This document shows positions 34,473 to 42,997 of a stretch of 64,000 bases of DNA, piece after piece. Position numbers and translations under genes: made by a program. How positions within the stretch are numbered: the first letter of the stretch is position 1; each line of letters opens with the position of its first letter. This stretch comes from Paenibacillus sp. Root52 (GTDB taxonomy: Bacteria; Bacillota; Bacilli; Paenibacillales; Paenibacillaceae). The notes under the pieces were generated by a model. That model ran no database searches. It was not told where the DNA came from and saw only the letters and a list, made by a program, of their open reading frames with translations. The DNA lies in the NCBI RefSeq assembly GCF_001426865.1, contig NZ_LMFO01000033.1, positions 62,001 through 126,000 of the forward strand. Direction: 5' to 3'.

Positions 34473-35804
34473 TTACTCAATAACAATGCTATTGAAGGAG
34501 TCGGCTTCCAGCTCAAATGTTAGTGTCTGTTTTTCATAGGCAAGATGAAGCTCACGCTTATCCTTGAAGGGATTGTTAATGACAATCACTAGATGACCAT
34601 CCTCATTGCGGAAAGCGACTGCTTTACCAGCCCAAGCTCCTGAAAGTCCTAGTCTCCGGGCACCTGGCGCTACTTGGTGAGCAAAATGCTTCATGACATA
34701 ATACTCCGGATTGCGAGTGAGTTCCTTCTGCTCCGGATTAACTGTAATCATGGAGTTCTGCTCCCATCCCCACGTGCTGCGGCCTTTCGGCTCAAGTACC
34801 ATATTCCAATAGATGTACGCGTTCACCCCATTGCTGAAATAATGCTGGTATAGATTGAATACATATTTGGCATAGTTCCAGGAGTTGTTCCCGTCACCAC
34901 ATTCATTTTCGGTCTGCATATAACGAAGCTCGGGATAGCTTGCCACGGTACGTTGAATCGCATTTTTACCTGCCCATTGGTAGCCGACACCCTTAATATA
35001 GGCGTACGCTTTAGGGTCGCTGAGAACAAGCCCCGCATATTCATCAAAATCATTCGTTTTTTTCTTCATCAATTCTTCCCATGGATCGGGTGCGTTGATC
35101 GTTCCCAACCAGATTTCCGTGTCCAAGCCGTGTTTGTCAAAAGCAGGGCCAAGATAATCGGCGATAAATTCACGGAGCTGCTCGCCTGTCCACATGCAGG
35201 AAGGGAACTTCTGATCAGCAATGACTTCGTTTTGAACATGAACCTGATGAATCGTAATACCCGCCTCGTGGTAAGCCTGTACGAATTTCACAAAATACAG
35301 AGCATAAGCTTCTAGAATTTCCTTCTCCCAGCGCAGTGTGCCATAGTTATACGCTTTGGGTGTCTTCATCCAAGTTGGTGGACTCCATGGAGAGGCGAAG
35401 AGTTGTAAGTTCGGATTATACGTGAGGGCTTCCTTAATGTACGGAATGAGATATTTGAAGTCGCGTTCAATTGAAAAATGCTCCATCGCCACGTCCCCAT
35501 CGACCTCGTTGTGGCTATACCATTGCTCTGCATAATCACTTGCCCCAATCGGGAGTCGGCAGATGTTGAATTTATGTTCACCTTCAGGGTGAAAGAGGGA
35601 ATGAAATACTTCACGACGCTGTTCATCATTCAAGTGGGAAAGGGCCATATAGCCCAGTTCATTGAAACATCCACCGAATCCTTCAACAAGCTGGTGCTCA
35701 GCACCACTCAGTGTTAAGTTATCGCTTTCTTTTGACGGCATAAAAAAGATTTCTTTCCATGCGGTATCAGGTGTTGTAGAGTACCCTTGTATGGTTAGTG
35801 ACAT
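34473..35804 (-). CDS. GH30-family glycosidase, cytoplasmic
   Basis: 443 residues, no signal peptide. Starts with a beta strand domain, then EGFGGCFNELGY, ICRLPIGASDYA, FASPWSPPTWMKTP, the acid/base Glu about 193 in VHVQNEVIADQ, and the nucleophile Glu about 299 in MQTENECGDG; a C-terminal beta sandwich (about 370-443) follows. This is the GH30 clan-A layout (glucosylceramidase, beta-glucosidase, beta-xylosidase or beta-1,6-glucanase activities). The cytoplasmic location suggests action on imported oligosaccharides. A frameshifted AraC regulator gene is divergent at 35929. Confidence 0.88.
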   Translation of the reverse strand: MSLTIQGYSTTPDTAWKEIFFMPSKESDNLTLSGAEHQLVEGFGGCFNELGYMALSHLNDEQRREVFHSLFHPEGEHKFNICRLPIGASDYAEQWYSHNEVDGDVAMEHFSIERDFKYLIPYIKEALTYNPNLQLFASPWSPPTWMKTPKAYNYGTLRWEKEILEAYALYFVKFVQAYHEAGITIHQVHVQNEVIADQKFPSCMWTGEQLREFIADYLGPAFDKHGLDTEIWLGTINAPDPWEELMKKKTNDFDEYAGLVLSDPKAYAYIKGVGYQWAGKNAIQRTVASYPELRYMQTENECGDGNNSWNYAKYVFNLYQHYFSNGVNAYIYWNMVLEPKGRSTWGWEQNSMITVNPEQKELTRNPEYYVMKHFAHQVAPGARRLGLSGAWAGKAVAFRNEDGHLVIVINNPFKDKRELHLAYEKQTLTFELEADSFNSIVIE

Positions 35805-35928
35805 CTAATGTTCCTCCTCGCCTAAACCTCGGTTATGGTGTACAGTACAGTCAGTATAACAAGTCTTCTATGAAATGAAGATACACTGATCCGTGTAAAA
35901 TTTGCCCTAATCCAAGGTGGTGTAATCC

Positions 35929-36836
35929 ATGATTATCCCAGAACAATATCGTTCCTATTTATCTCGAGAGAGTCGCTGGCTACCCGCTACCGATTGGAAT
36001 GTGAAGCTATTTGGTGCGCATATGCAGCAGGTGAAGCAAGGCTGGCGTGTACCGACAGAATCTCATCTGGCCTTTGAGTTGATTCTTATTCTGGAAGGAA
36101 TACAGACGACGAGTATGGAGAATATTCATTACGAACTGCATCAAGGGGATATTCTGCTTATTCCACCAGGCTGTAGGCATACGAATGAATGTAATCAGGA
36201 GCAAGGTTTAACCTACTTTATCGCTCATTTTAATGTGGACGAGGTGTTGTTTCGGCAGGAGATGAGTCAACATGTGCAATGGTTATTTCCGAATGGCAGT
36301 GAAGATAATCAGCGCATCAAGGATATTATGCTGAAGTGGGTAGGGCTACTTAACCGCAATGAAGAATATACGACGCCCGATCTGTTTCGTATGCAGGCAG
36401 GTTTGCTAGAGATTCTGGCGGTTTTAGCAGAACGTAGCTCTTCACGTGCCAAGGAGGCTGTCTCTCCAACAGTAGCTCACTATGCGAAGCTGATTGCCGA
36501 GGCGATTAAGAGCCAGTGGATCACATTCGAGATGGTGGATTAGGAGACAAGCCGATTCGAATCGAAGAAATTGCATCCTCACTTCAGATCAGTACAGGGT
36601 ATGCACTGGAGACATTTCAGAAAGTGTATGGTATCTCTCCGCGCAAGTATTTATCCGAACTCAAGCTTCATGAGGCCAAGCAGCTTATTCATCAGCCCGA
36701 CCTGAGTCTGACTCGGATTGCTACGATGCTTGGATATTCTTCTCTTGCCCATTTCAGTCGGCAATTCAGACGTTGGACAGGCATGAGTCCGAGTGAATAC
36801 AGACAGACCGTTGGAGGTATTCATTTTTTTGAATAA
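35929..36836 (+). pseudogene. AraC-family regulator with cupin domain, frameshifted
   Basis: The first frame (35929-36543) gives an AraC_binding cupin domain (FELILILEG, HQGDILLIPPGCRHTNEC) and part of a helical linker. The second frame (about 36514-36836) gives the full AraC HTH pair (RIEEIASSLQISTGYALETF, SLTRIATMLGYSSLAHFSRQ, GMSPSEYRQ). The break is near 36510-36518: the linker should continue VDHIRDGGLGDKPIRIEE. One missing base explains it. It is either a broken gene or a sequencing error; restored length is about 302 residues. Position and orientation suggest it controlled the GH30 gene. Confidence 0.82.
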
Positions 36837-36839
36837 TTG

Positions 36840-36906
36840 AAAAAAGGCTTTCCCGGTATGGTTCCAACTAACAGTTAAGGAACGATACGATGGGAAGGCC
36901 TTTTTA
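36840..36906. terminator. Bidirectional terminator
   Basis: AAAAAGGCTTTCCC/GGGAAGGCCTTTTT form a long stem between the AraC gene and the leucine-rich-repeat gene (minus strand). Confidence 0.75.
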
Positions 36907-36937
36907 GCATAAGACACAATTATATATATGAGTTCGT

Positions 36938-38458
36938 TTAAGGCTGAGACTGTTCTCTGACCAATGGTTGCTTATTCTCGAAGATCAGGATCGTTTTGCT
37001 GCTGGCAATGTAGCCGACAGTTGTATCCAGTTGCTCAGAGATAAATCGCACAGGGACGAAGGCTTTTCCGTTTCGCATTAACAGAGGTGCATCATTCATC
37101 ATCAGTTGATCATTCACTCGCACCTGCTTATTATCAGCGTTCCAATGAATGGTCTGATCATTCTGTGTAATGGTAACCTCATGTGCAGCGGCATTCCAGT
37201 CCACATGGGCATTTAACTGCTCTGAGATAAAGCGTAAAGGAACGTAAGTCCGACCTTCATCAATGAAAGGTGCTGCATCCAGGGCATATGCCTGATCCCC
37301 CACATAAGCTGTCGTAGAACCTTCAACTAAGCGTTGAAAACTGCCTTGAGGGGTTCGTTTCTGCTCCCGTACATTCATCTGGTTCAACAAGCGCATCGTG
37401 TTACTGCCGCTGGTTACATCCAAGTAGTTATTCTGTACCGTTAGCCCCCCAGATTCACTCTCGTTAACCGAGGTCTGCACATTCGTAGCAAAGGATACCG
37501 AAGCGTTGATATCCGTGATGGTGTTCGTCGTAGCTGCCCGAGTAAAAGAGAGCCCCGCAATTGGGCTTAGATCCCACACCCGATTATTGGCTAGTTGGAG
37601 CGCCTTGAGATGCGTCAATGACGCTAGTGGTTCTAGGTCATAAATTTGGTTCGATTCAGCGTTCAGCTCGGTTAGATGGTGCATATCCGCAATAGCATGT
37701 AGATGCTGGATCTGGTTGCCGCTAATATCGAGCGTCCGTATTCCTGTCATATGTTCAATGGGCGTCAGATCTGAAATTTCATTTCCCGATACATTGAGTT
37801 TACGGAGGGTGTTAGGCAGATCAGCGAGAGCGTCCAGATGCTGAATTCGATTGTTCGCTACATTTAACTGCTGCAGCTTGGTGGAATGTGCAAGTGGAGA
37901 GATGTCTGCAATCTTATTGTTAGCCAGCTCAACCCAAGTTAGATCAGACAGATCCGTCAGCGGTGTAATATCTGTAAGCTGGTTTCCACTAGCAAAGAAC
38001 GTATGTAGCCGGGTGAATTCATCAATAACATCAATAGAAGAAATTGAATTGTTGCTAATCAAGAGTCGTCCGAGATCCTTCAGATCTGCAAGTGCATCAA
38101 TAGATGTAATGTAATTGTTCCGTACATCAATCTCTCGAAGCTGGGTCAGATGCGTTAGCGGTGTCAGCGTCTCAATCTCGTTACCGTATAGTCGCAGATG
38201 CGTCAGGTTAGACGCCTGTTCAAGCCCTGCTAGACTTTGAATGCCTGCATTGCTCAGATCTACGACAGTGAGTTGCTGCAGATCGGTTACGGTCAGGGGA
38301 GCATCCAGCGGTTTGTTCAAAATAAGTTTCAAACCATCTTCCAGTGCAGGGTCTTCAATAAGTCTGTTGCCTGATTCGCCGGTTGGGTACGCCAAAGCCT
38401 GGCCGGCTGAGCCAATACTTAGAATAAATAGTAGAACTAGTAGAGTCACTCTTCTCAT
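36938..38458 (-). CDS. Secreted leucine-rich-repeat protein with copper-amine-oxidase-like domains
   Basis: 506 residues from ATG 38458 (GGAGGG upstream). Signal peptide 1 to about 24. About eleven 22-residue SDS22/internalin-like repeats (about 55-310; LTHLRLYGNEIETLTPLTHL, LREIDVRNNYITSIDALADL) followed by a linker and two copper-amine-oxidase N-terminal-like motifs (about 370-500; INEGRTYVPLRFISEQLNAH-type FIDEGRTYVPLRFISEQL and NGKAFVPVRFISEQLDT) common in Paenibacillus envelope proteins. Probably a cell-surface protein for binding other proteins or the wall. Confidence 0.85.
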   Translation of the reverse strand: MRRVTLLVLLFILSIGSAGQALAYPTGESGNRLIEDPALEDGLKLILNKPLDAPLTVTDLQQLTVVDLSNAGIQSLAGLEQASNLTHLRLYGNEIETLTPLTHLTQLREIDVRNNYITSIDALADLKDLGRLLISNNSISSIDVIDEFTRLHTFFASGNQLTDITPLTDLSDLTWVELANNKIADISPLAHSTKLQQLNVANNRIQHLDALADLPNTLRKLNVSGNEISDLTPIEHMTGIRTLDISGNQIQHLHAIADMHHLTELNAESNQIYDLEPLASLTHLKALQLANNRVWDLSPIAGLSFTRAATTNTITDINASVSFATNVQTSVNESESGGLTVQNNYLDVTSGSNTMRLLNQMNVREQKRTPQGSFQRLVEGSTTAYVGDQAYALDAAPFIDEGRTYVPLRFISEQLNAHVDWNAAAHEVTITQNDQTIHWNADNKQVRVNDQLMMNDAPLLMRNGKAFVPVRFISEQLDTTVGYIASSKTILIFENKQPLVREQSQP

Positions 38459-38780
38459 TAATACGGTTCCCTCCGATTCTATGAATTGATGATGCGCCAT
38501 TCGTTTGTATAACTTCTATGTAGTTCAAGCTTTATCGTCATGATATAGAGAGATCAGGATGCACACATCCCTAGTTATTAACCCATCGTATGAAAAAAGG
38601 AACACCTTATTCAGGATAAGCCAATAACTCTAGTTCTATTTTATATGAATGTACCTTACACTGCACACTTCTTAGCCACTTTGCTCAAAAAAATTTAATT
38701 GTCCGCTTCCATCGTAATTCAATGCCCGTTAAGAAGGGGTAAAGATAGGTAAATACCCATTTGGAGGAGAAGGTGCGAGT

Positions 38781-39686
38781 ATGCGTCAAGCCATGATTAT
38801 CAGTAATCCATCGTCCGGTAAAGAACAGGCTCAGCAGTATGTATCCCAGGTCAAAAGAATTTTGGTATCACAGCAGTATGAGGTTGTCATCAACGAAACG
38901 GCTCAAGAAGGAGATGCGACCAACTTCTGTCTAGATGCATGTAAAAACAGATGTGATCTCGTTATTTCAATTGGAGGGGATGGAACGCTGCATGAGACGA
39001 TTAACGGCATGATGGATCAGGATCACCGTCCTACGCTTGGCGTCGTACCCTTGGGTACGGTCAATGATTTTGCACGAGCACTTCATATCCCCCTTGATCC
39101 GGAAGAAGCTATTCGCGGGCTGAGTTCAAATCAAGTGCGTACGGTGGATGTCGGGAATATGAATGGACGTCTGTTTGCCAATGTTGTAGCAGCAGGTTCA
39201 CTAGCCGAAGCGTTGTCCTCTGTTTCATCCGAAGAAAAATCAAAGTTGGGTTCATTTGCCTACCTGAAGGAAGGCCTGAAGGACTTGGTGAATACCCCTG
39301 CGAAACGGCTCACCATTGAACATGACGGTCAGATCTGGGAGGGCGACTCTCCCTTATTCCTCGCTGCGCTAACCAATTCCGTCGGTGGATTCGAGAAGCT
39401 GTCTCCAGATGCGGTGGTGGATGATGGGGTTATTCATTGTTTTGTGATCCGGAATATGAGTATGCTTAACACACTGACTTTGGGCACATCCTTACTGTTC
39501 GGTAGCTTGAAAGACCATAAAGATGTGGAGTATTTTACTGCAAAAGAAGTATGTGTGACATCTGATGAGCCAATTGGAACCAACGTAGATGGAGAGGAAG
39601 GGCCGTCACTACCCATCCAGATTCAAGTTCTTCCTCAGTATATGAAGGTGATTGTCCCAGAAGAAGTACAGGCCGATGAAGATTAG
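38781..39686 (+). CDS. Diacylglycerol kinase-family lipid kinase (DagK/YegS type)
   Basis: 301 residues. Residues 1-130 form the catalytic domain with NPSSGKEQA, the glycine-rich ISIGGDGTLHETINGM and LGVVPLGTVNDFARAL. The C-terminal beta sandwich has ALTNSVGGFEKLSPDAVVDD and ends with the conserved GTNVDGE. It phosphorylates a lipid or polyprenol-like substrate with ATP; the exact lipid is unknown. Ribosome site GGAGGAG upstream. Confidence 0.9.
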   Translation: MRQAMIISNPSSGKEQAQQYVSQVKRILVSQQYEVVINETAQEGDATNFCLDACKNRCDLVISIGGDGTLHETINGMMDQDHRPTLGVVPLGTVNDFARALHIPLDPEEAIRGLSSNQVRTVDVGNMNGRLFANVVAAGSLAEALSSVSSEEKSKLGSFAYLKEGLKDLVNTPAKRLTIEHDGQIWEGDSPLFLAALTNSVGGFEKLSPDAVVDDGVIHCFVIRNMSMLNTLTLGTSLLFGSLKDHKDVEYFTAKEVCVTSDEPIGTNVDGEEGPSLPIQIQVLPQYMKVIVPEEVQADED

Positions 39687-39867
39687 GGAATAACCGCGCT
39701 GTGCGTCATGGTTAGTCACAAACGGTCATTTTTCCATAGAAGAATTCTAAAAACCCATTGAAACCGATTGCAGATGTATGTCACAATCATAGACGGAAGA
39801 CAAGTACCATCAACGATGATTGTAGCAATACAATTAAACAAATATCCGAATATGGAGGGGAATCATC

Positions 39868-40785
39868 TTGAGAACAATTAAACTTGGCAGTAGCTCGCTG
39901 GAGGTACCGGTTGTAGCGGTTGGCTGCATGCGTATTAATACATTAGAGGGTAAAGAAGCGGAGCATTTTGTTCGTTCTGCAATGGAGATTGGAGCGAATT
40001 TCTTCGATCACGCCGACATTTATGGAACAGGAAAATGTGAGGAGATCTTTGCAGAGGCTGTGCAGATGAGCCCTCAAGTTCGGGAAAACATCATCCTGCA
40101 ATCCAAATGCGGGATTCGCAAGGGTATGTTTGATTTCTCCAAAGAGCACATTTTGAATTCAGTCGATGGCATTTTGCAGCGTCTGAACACGGACTATTTG
40201 GATGTACTGTTGTTGCACCGTCCGGATGCACTTGTTGAGCCGGAAGAGGTGGCAGAAGCCTTTGACCTGTTGGAGCGCGAAGGTAAAGTTCGTCACTTCG
40301 GCGTATCTAACCAGAATCCGAACCAGATTGAACTGCTTAGAAAATATGTTAAACAGCCACTGGTCGCTAATCAGCTCCAGATGAGCATTACGAATACAAC
40401 GATGATTGACAGTGGAATCAATGTGAACATGGAGAACGAAGCTGCAATTAACCGTGATGGCAGTATCTTGGATTATTGCCGCTTGCATGATATCACGATT
40501 CAGCCATGGTCTCCTTTCCAATACGGATTCTTCGAAGGTGTTTTCTTGGGTAGCGACAAGTTCCCTGAGCTGAATGCGAAGATCGACGAGATTGCAGCGA
40601 AATATGATGTGAGCAACACAACCATTGCAATTGCTTGGTTGCTGCGTCATCCGGCACAGATGCAGCCCGTGACAGGTACGATGAACCTTGAACGTTTGCA
40701 AGACTGTGTTAAAGCGTCGGATGTACATCTTACTCGTCAGGAGTGGTACGACATCTATCGTGCTGCTGGAAATGTATTGCCATAA
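39868..40785 (+). CDS. Aldo/keto reductase, YdhF-like
   Basis: 305 residues with the AKR (alpha/beta)8 barrel: VAVGCMRIN, the catalytic Asp/Tyr in FFDHADIYGTGKCEE, LQSKCGIRK (Lys) and LLLHRPDALVEPEEVAEAF (His). NADPH loop PVTGTMNLERL. Catalyses NADPH-dependent carbonyl reduction of an unknown substrate. TTG start with GGAGGGG 7 bases upstream. A terminator follows. Confidence 0.9.
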   Translation: MRTIKLGSSSLEVPVVAVGCMRINTLEGKEAEHFVRSAMEIGANFFDHADIYGTGKCEEIFAEAVQMSPQVRENIILQSKCGIRKGMFDFSKEHILNSVDGILQRLNTDYLDVLLLHRPDALVEPEEVAEAFDLLEREGKVRHFGVSNQNPNQIELLRKYVKQPLVANQLQMSITNTTMIDSGINVNMENEAAINRDGSILDYCRLHDITIQPWSPFQYGFFEGVFLGSDKFPELNAKIDEIAAKYDVSNTTIAIAWLLRHPAQMQPVTGTMNLERLQDCVKASDVHLTRQEWYDIYRAAGNVLP

Positions 40786-40827
40786 GTCTAGCAACATTGG
40801 CGTAGAGTTCTCTTAGAAACGGTCATG

Positions 40828-40858
40828 AAAACACGGGTGGATCTTCGCTCGTGTTTTT
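40828..40858 (+). terminator. Terminator of the aldo/keto reductase gene
   Basis: AAAACACG/CGTGTTTT stem with a T-run. With the dyad and promoter below it accounts for most of the 302-base gap 40786-41087. Confidence 0.75.
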
Positions 40859-40935
40859 ATGCTGTTCAGGTTATCAGGCTGACGCTTTTATAGCATAAAA
40901 TCGAAGGAATATTATGGTGATATAAAAGGATTAAA

Positions 40936-40950
40936 TTGTAATTAATACAA
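40936..40950. promoter_or_regulatory. Candidate activator dyad TTGTA-N5-TACAA
   Basis: A perfect inverted repeat, TTGTA-ATTAA-TACAA, is centred at 40943, about 62 bases before the transcription start expected from the promoter at 40970-40998. That spacing is typical of a class I activator site, suggesting autoregulation by the XRE-TPR protein encoded downstream. Confidence 0.45.
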
Positions 40951-40969
40951 ATTAGTTCAAATTATTTTG

Positions 40970-40998
40970 TTGACCCCTACTTAATAAATACATATAAT
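40970..40998 (+). promoter_or_regulatory. Sigma-A promoter of the RRNPP receptor gene
   Basis: TTGACC (40970-40975), 17 bases, TATAAT (40993-40998): near-perfect consensus. The expected start is about 41005, giving a leader of about 80 bases before the TTG at 41088. Confidence 0.85.
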
Positions 40999-41087
40999 TA
41001 TTTTAAAAATATCTTTTATATGGAATTTATTTCATCAACGTGATGAAGTGGATTCATTCGTTTTTTATTTTGGAGGGTGGTGTTCGT

Positions 41088-42470
41088 TTGGAGTCCACAA
41101 CCACGATACGCGATCATTTGGAGAGTTATCTTAAGCGTGAGCAGAGGTCTATTAGCTTCTTTTCAGACACGTCAGGCATTAATTCAGGTACGCTGAGTAA
41201 CATTCTTAATAAAAATCGCCCGATTGCTATGCAGCAATTGGATCGAATTACAGCGGCTATGGGATTAGAAGAAGGTCATTTCTATGAACTATACATAGAT
41301 GAGTGTTTTGTGCATGCGACTCCTGACTGGCGGAGACTAGGGCCATTCCTCCATCGTTGTGCCGATTTGAATAAGTTGAATTGTATTGAAGAAGTTATCC
41401 GCTTAATGATGGATAATCTATCTTATATTCCCTTGTTATTTGAAGTGGCAGAAGAATTCTACCGTGATGGCAAATACGAACCCGCGATCCTTTTATACGA
41501 AACGATTGCTGAGAGTGAGAAAATGCAGCACTCGGAGCGGTTAGCCTTATGCCAATACCGATTGTTCAAGCTCGGCCTGTGCAAGGATCAGCAACGGAAT
41601 CTGATCATCGCAGCACAGTTTGAATACTATGTAGATCGCCTGGATGAACGATATCAGTTGGATGCCTTGAATGAGCTTATTAATGCATTTGGTGCACTAC
41701 ATCGTTGGAATAAGGTGCAAGAGCTCTCTGAAAAGTTAAGGGTGAAAGCAACAATTCATTATGAATTGAATGGTAGGAAGAAGCCGGAAGAAACCAAACG
41801 ACCCATCATATTTTATATCTTATATTCATATCTAGCAGCAGGTAGTGCCTGTTATCAGCTCAAAGATTATGATCATGCACTTGAGTATGTGTCACTCTAC
41901 GCGGTTAACGATTGGGTGAAAGAGTGTAACGAGGAAGAGGCGCTAGTCATCACTCAGTTTCAGGAATGGGCTGTGGGGAATCGTTACATCTACCGCTTGA
42001 TGGCAGGGCAGTTTGAAGTGTTGCCTGATTATTTGAACTATATATCAACGAGAGAGAATGAGATATTTCCAGCATTATGTGATATCGTTACAGCAGCCAA
42101 TCGATATAACGGAAATATCGATTTGGTGTTGGAACAGTACGAATCTTATTTCACATATCAGGAACAGAGCAACCGAATTGGGAAGGTCAGCAAACAAGTC
42201 ACTGATGATCGATATGTACGTCTTTTAGCTGATTTGGGTGCATATTATCTGAAGAAAGATGAGTTTCATAAGGGTATTGAATTTGTCGTAAATAGTCTGA
42301 AATTTTCACTTGAAATTTGTAGTGGTAGAGGTATGCTTAGAGGTGTCGGGCTGTTTGAGCAATACAGGGATTTTGCGACAGATACCGCTAAACAGCAGTA
42401 CAAAATTATAATTAGTGAGGTGCAGAAACTCAATGAAGAGAACGTTGGCTTTGCTGATAGCCACATGTAG
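41088..42470 (+). CDS. XRE-HTH/TPR receptor of the RRNPP (Rap/PlcR/AimR-like) quorum-sensing family
   Basis: 460 residues from the TTG at 41088, which has GGAGG 11 bases upstream (an in-frame GTG at 41040 lacks one). Residues 5-60 form a Cro/C1-like HTH (LKREQRSISFFSDTSGINSG, LSNILNKNRPI, LDRITAAMGL). The remainder is helical with degenerate tetratricopeptide repeats (LLFEVAEEFYRDGKYEPAIL, AAGSACYQLKDYDHALEYVS, LLADLGAYYLKKDEFHKGIE) that in this family bind a re-imported peptide. A 46-codon propeptide gene overlaps its 3' end, the layout of receptor-peptide pairs; similar pairs (AloR-AloP, from memory) are reported in Paenibacillus polymyxa. It would be a cytoplasmic peptide-controlled transcription factor. 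Confidence 0.82.
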   Translation: MESTTTIRDHLESYLKREQRSISFFSDTSGINSGTLSNILNKNRPIAMQQLDRITAAMGLEEGHFYELYIDECFVHATPDWRRLGPFLHRCADLNKLNCIEEVIRLMMDNLSYIPLLFEVAEEFYRDGKYEPAILLYETIAESEKMQHSERLALCQYRLFKLGLCKDQQRNLIIAAQFEYYVDRLDERYQLDALNELINAFGALHRWNKVQELSEKLRVKATIHYELNGRKKPEETKRPIIFYILYSYLAAGSACYQLKDYDHALEYVSLYAVNDWVKECNEEEALVITQFQEWAVGNRYIYRLMAGQFEVLPDYLNYISTRENEIFPALCDIVTAANRYNGNIDLVLEQYESYFTYQEQSNRIGKVSKQVTDDRYVRLLADLGAYYLKKDEFHKGIEFVVNSLKFSLEICSGRGMLRGVGLFEQYRDFATDTAKQQYKIIISEVQKLNEENVGFADSHM

Positions 42471-42573
42471 CATTTGGGTAAGTATCGTAATTCCTGCTCC
42501 TGAGCCTGTCTCTGGAAACGAAGCTCCAAGCCCTTCAATAGCGAGACCTGCTGATCATGGATTTGGTACTTAG
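42433..42573 (+). CDS. Phr-like secreted signalling propeptide, 46 aa
   Basis: Overlaps the last 38 bases of the receptor gene in another frame. ATG 42433 follows GAGG (42417-42420). The peptide has a Sec-type leader, MKRTLALLIATCSIWVSIV, then a short polar tail rich in Pro/Ala that ends ARPADHGFGT. This layout (basic N-terminus, about 18-residue hydrophobic core, hydrophilic C-terminus, stop, then terminator) is that of Phr/AimP/AloP pro-peptides, exported and trimmed to a 5-10 residue signal. The end of the tail, perhaps DHGFGT, is the likely mature peptide (inference). It was found by reading the frame; it is too short for ordinary gene callers. Confidence 0.75.
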   Translation: MKRTLALLIATCSIWVSIVIPAPEPVSGNEAPSPSIARPADHGFGT

Positions 42574-42594
42574 AACATAACAAAATTAGAAGAC

Positions 42595-42623
42595 GCCTCT
42601 GAAGCCTATTCAGGGGCTTTTTA
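42595..42623 (+). terminator. Terminator of the receptor-propeptide operon
   Basis: GCCTCTGAA/TTCAGGGGC stem followed by a T-run (42618-42622), 22 bases after the propeptide stop. Confidence 0.85.
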
Positions 42624-42642
42624 GTTTGGAAAAATAAGTAAT

Positions 42643-42659
42643 GTCATATGACTATAGTC
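42643..42659. promoter_or_regulatory. Two overlapping palindromes before the Spo0E-like gene
   Basis: GTCATATGAC (42643-42652) and GACTATAGTC (42650-42659) are both perfect 10-base palindromes that share three bases. They lie about 50 bases before the Spo0E-like start, near TTGACA at 42667-42672, and could be an operator. Confidence 0.35.
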
Positions 42660-42707
42660 CTACCGATTGACATAATCAGCTAAAATATGACAAAAGGAGG
42701 GGGCACT

Positions 42708-42887
42708 ATGGAACATACTGCGTTAATCGTCCAGATTGAATCGGCTAGGGAACTGCTGTACACCATTGAGATGAAATATGGGAATCTGCTGCACCCGGAA
42801 GTTATTCAGCAGTCCGTAGTGTTAGACGGTCTTATTAATCAATTCAATCAAGCCAAGCAGAAGGCATCCTTGAGATCATGCCAATGA
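42708..42887 (+). CDS. Spo0E-like aspartyl-phosphate phosphatase
   Basis: 59 residues from ATG 42708 (AAAAGGAGG upstream). The helical hairpin pattern IESARELLYTIEMKYGNLL then HPEVIQQSVVLDGLINQF matches the Spo0E family (IE..R..L...... PEVI..SQ.LD.LI..Y), which dephosphorylates Spo0A-P and holds back sporulation. The usual SQELD core reads QSVVLD, so two core residues differ and activity or specificity may be altered. It directly follows the quorum-sensing pair, which suggests a functional link with the sporulation phosphorelay. Confidence 0.72.
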   Translation: MEHTALIVQIESARELLYTIEMKYGNLLHPEVIQQSVVLDGLINQFNQAKQKASLRSCQ

Positions 42888-42897
42888 TTTAACTTAG

Positions 42898-42922
42898 CTA
42901 GCTTAGCAACGGGTTAAGCTAG
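42898..42922 (+). terminator. Hairpin after the Spo0E-like gene
   Basis: CTAGCTTA/TAAGCTAG stem directly after the stop; no T-run, so termination is uncertain. Confidence 0.4.
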
Positions 42923-42997
42923 GGCTTAGACTCTGGAGTTAATCTAAGTGATGCAGTTTTAATTTTGAGAAAATAAAGATGAGTATGCATTTGACTA

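Noticed and set aside
40159..40797. 212-codon minus-strand frame opposite the aldo/keto reductase
   Set aside because: It is a codon-bias shadow of the reductase gene, with no recognisable motif and no ribosome site.
42266..42583. 105-codon open frame on the minus strand across the receptor end and propeptide
   Set aside because: It has low-complexity Ser/Leu composition, no ribosome site, and runs antisense to a well-supported gene and terminator; the plus-strand peptide frame explains the locus better.
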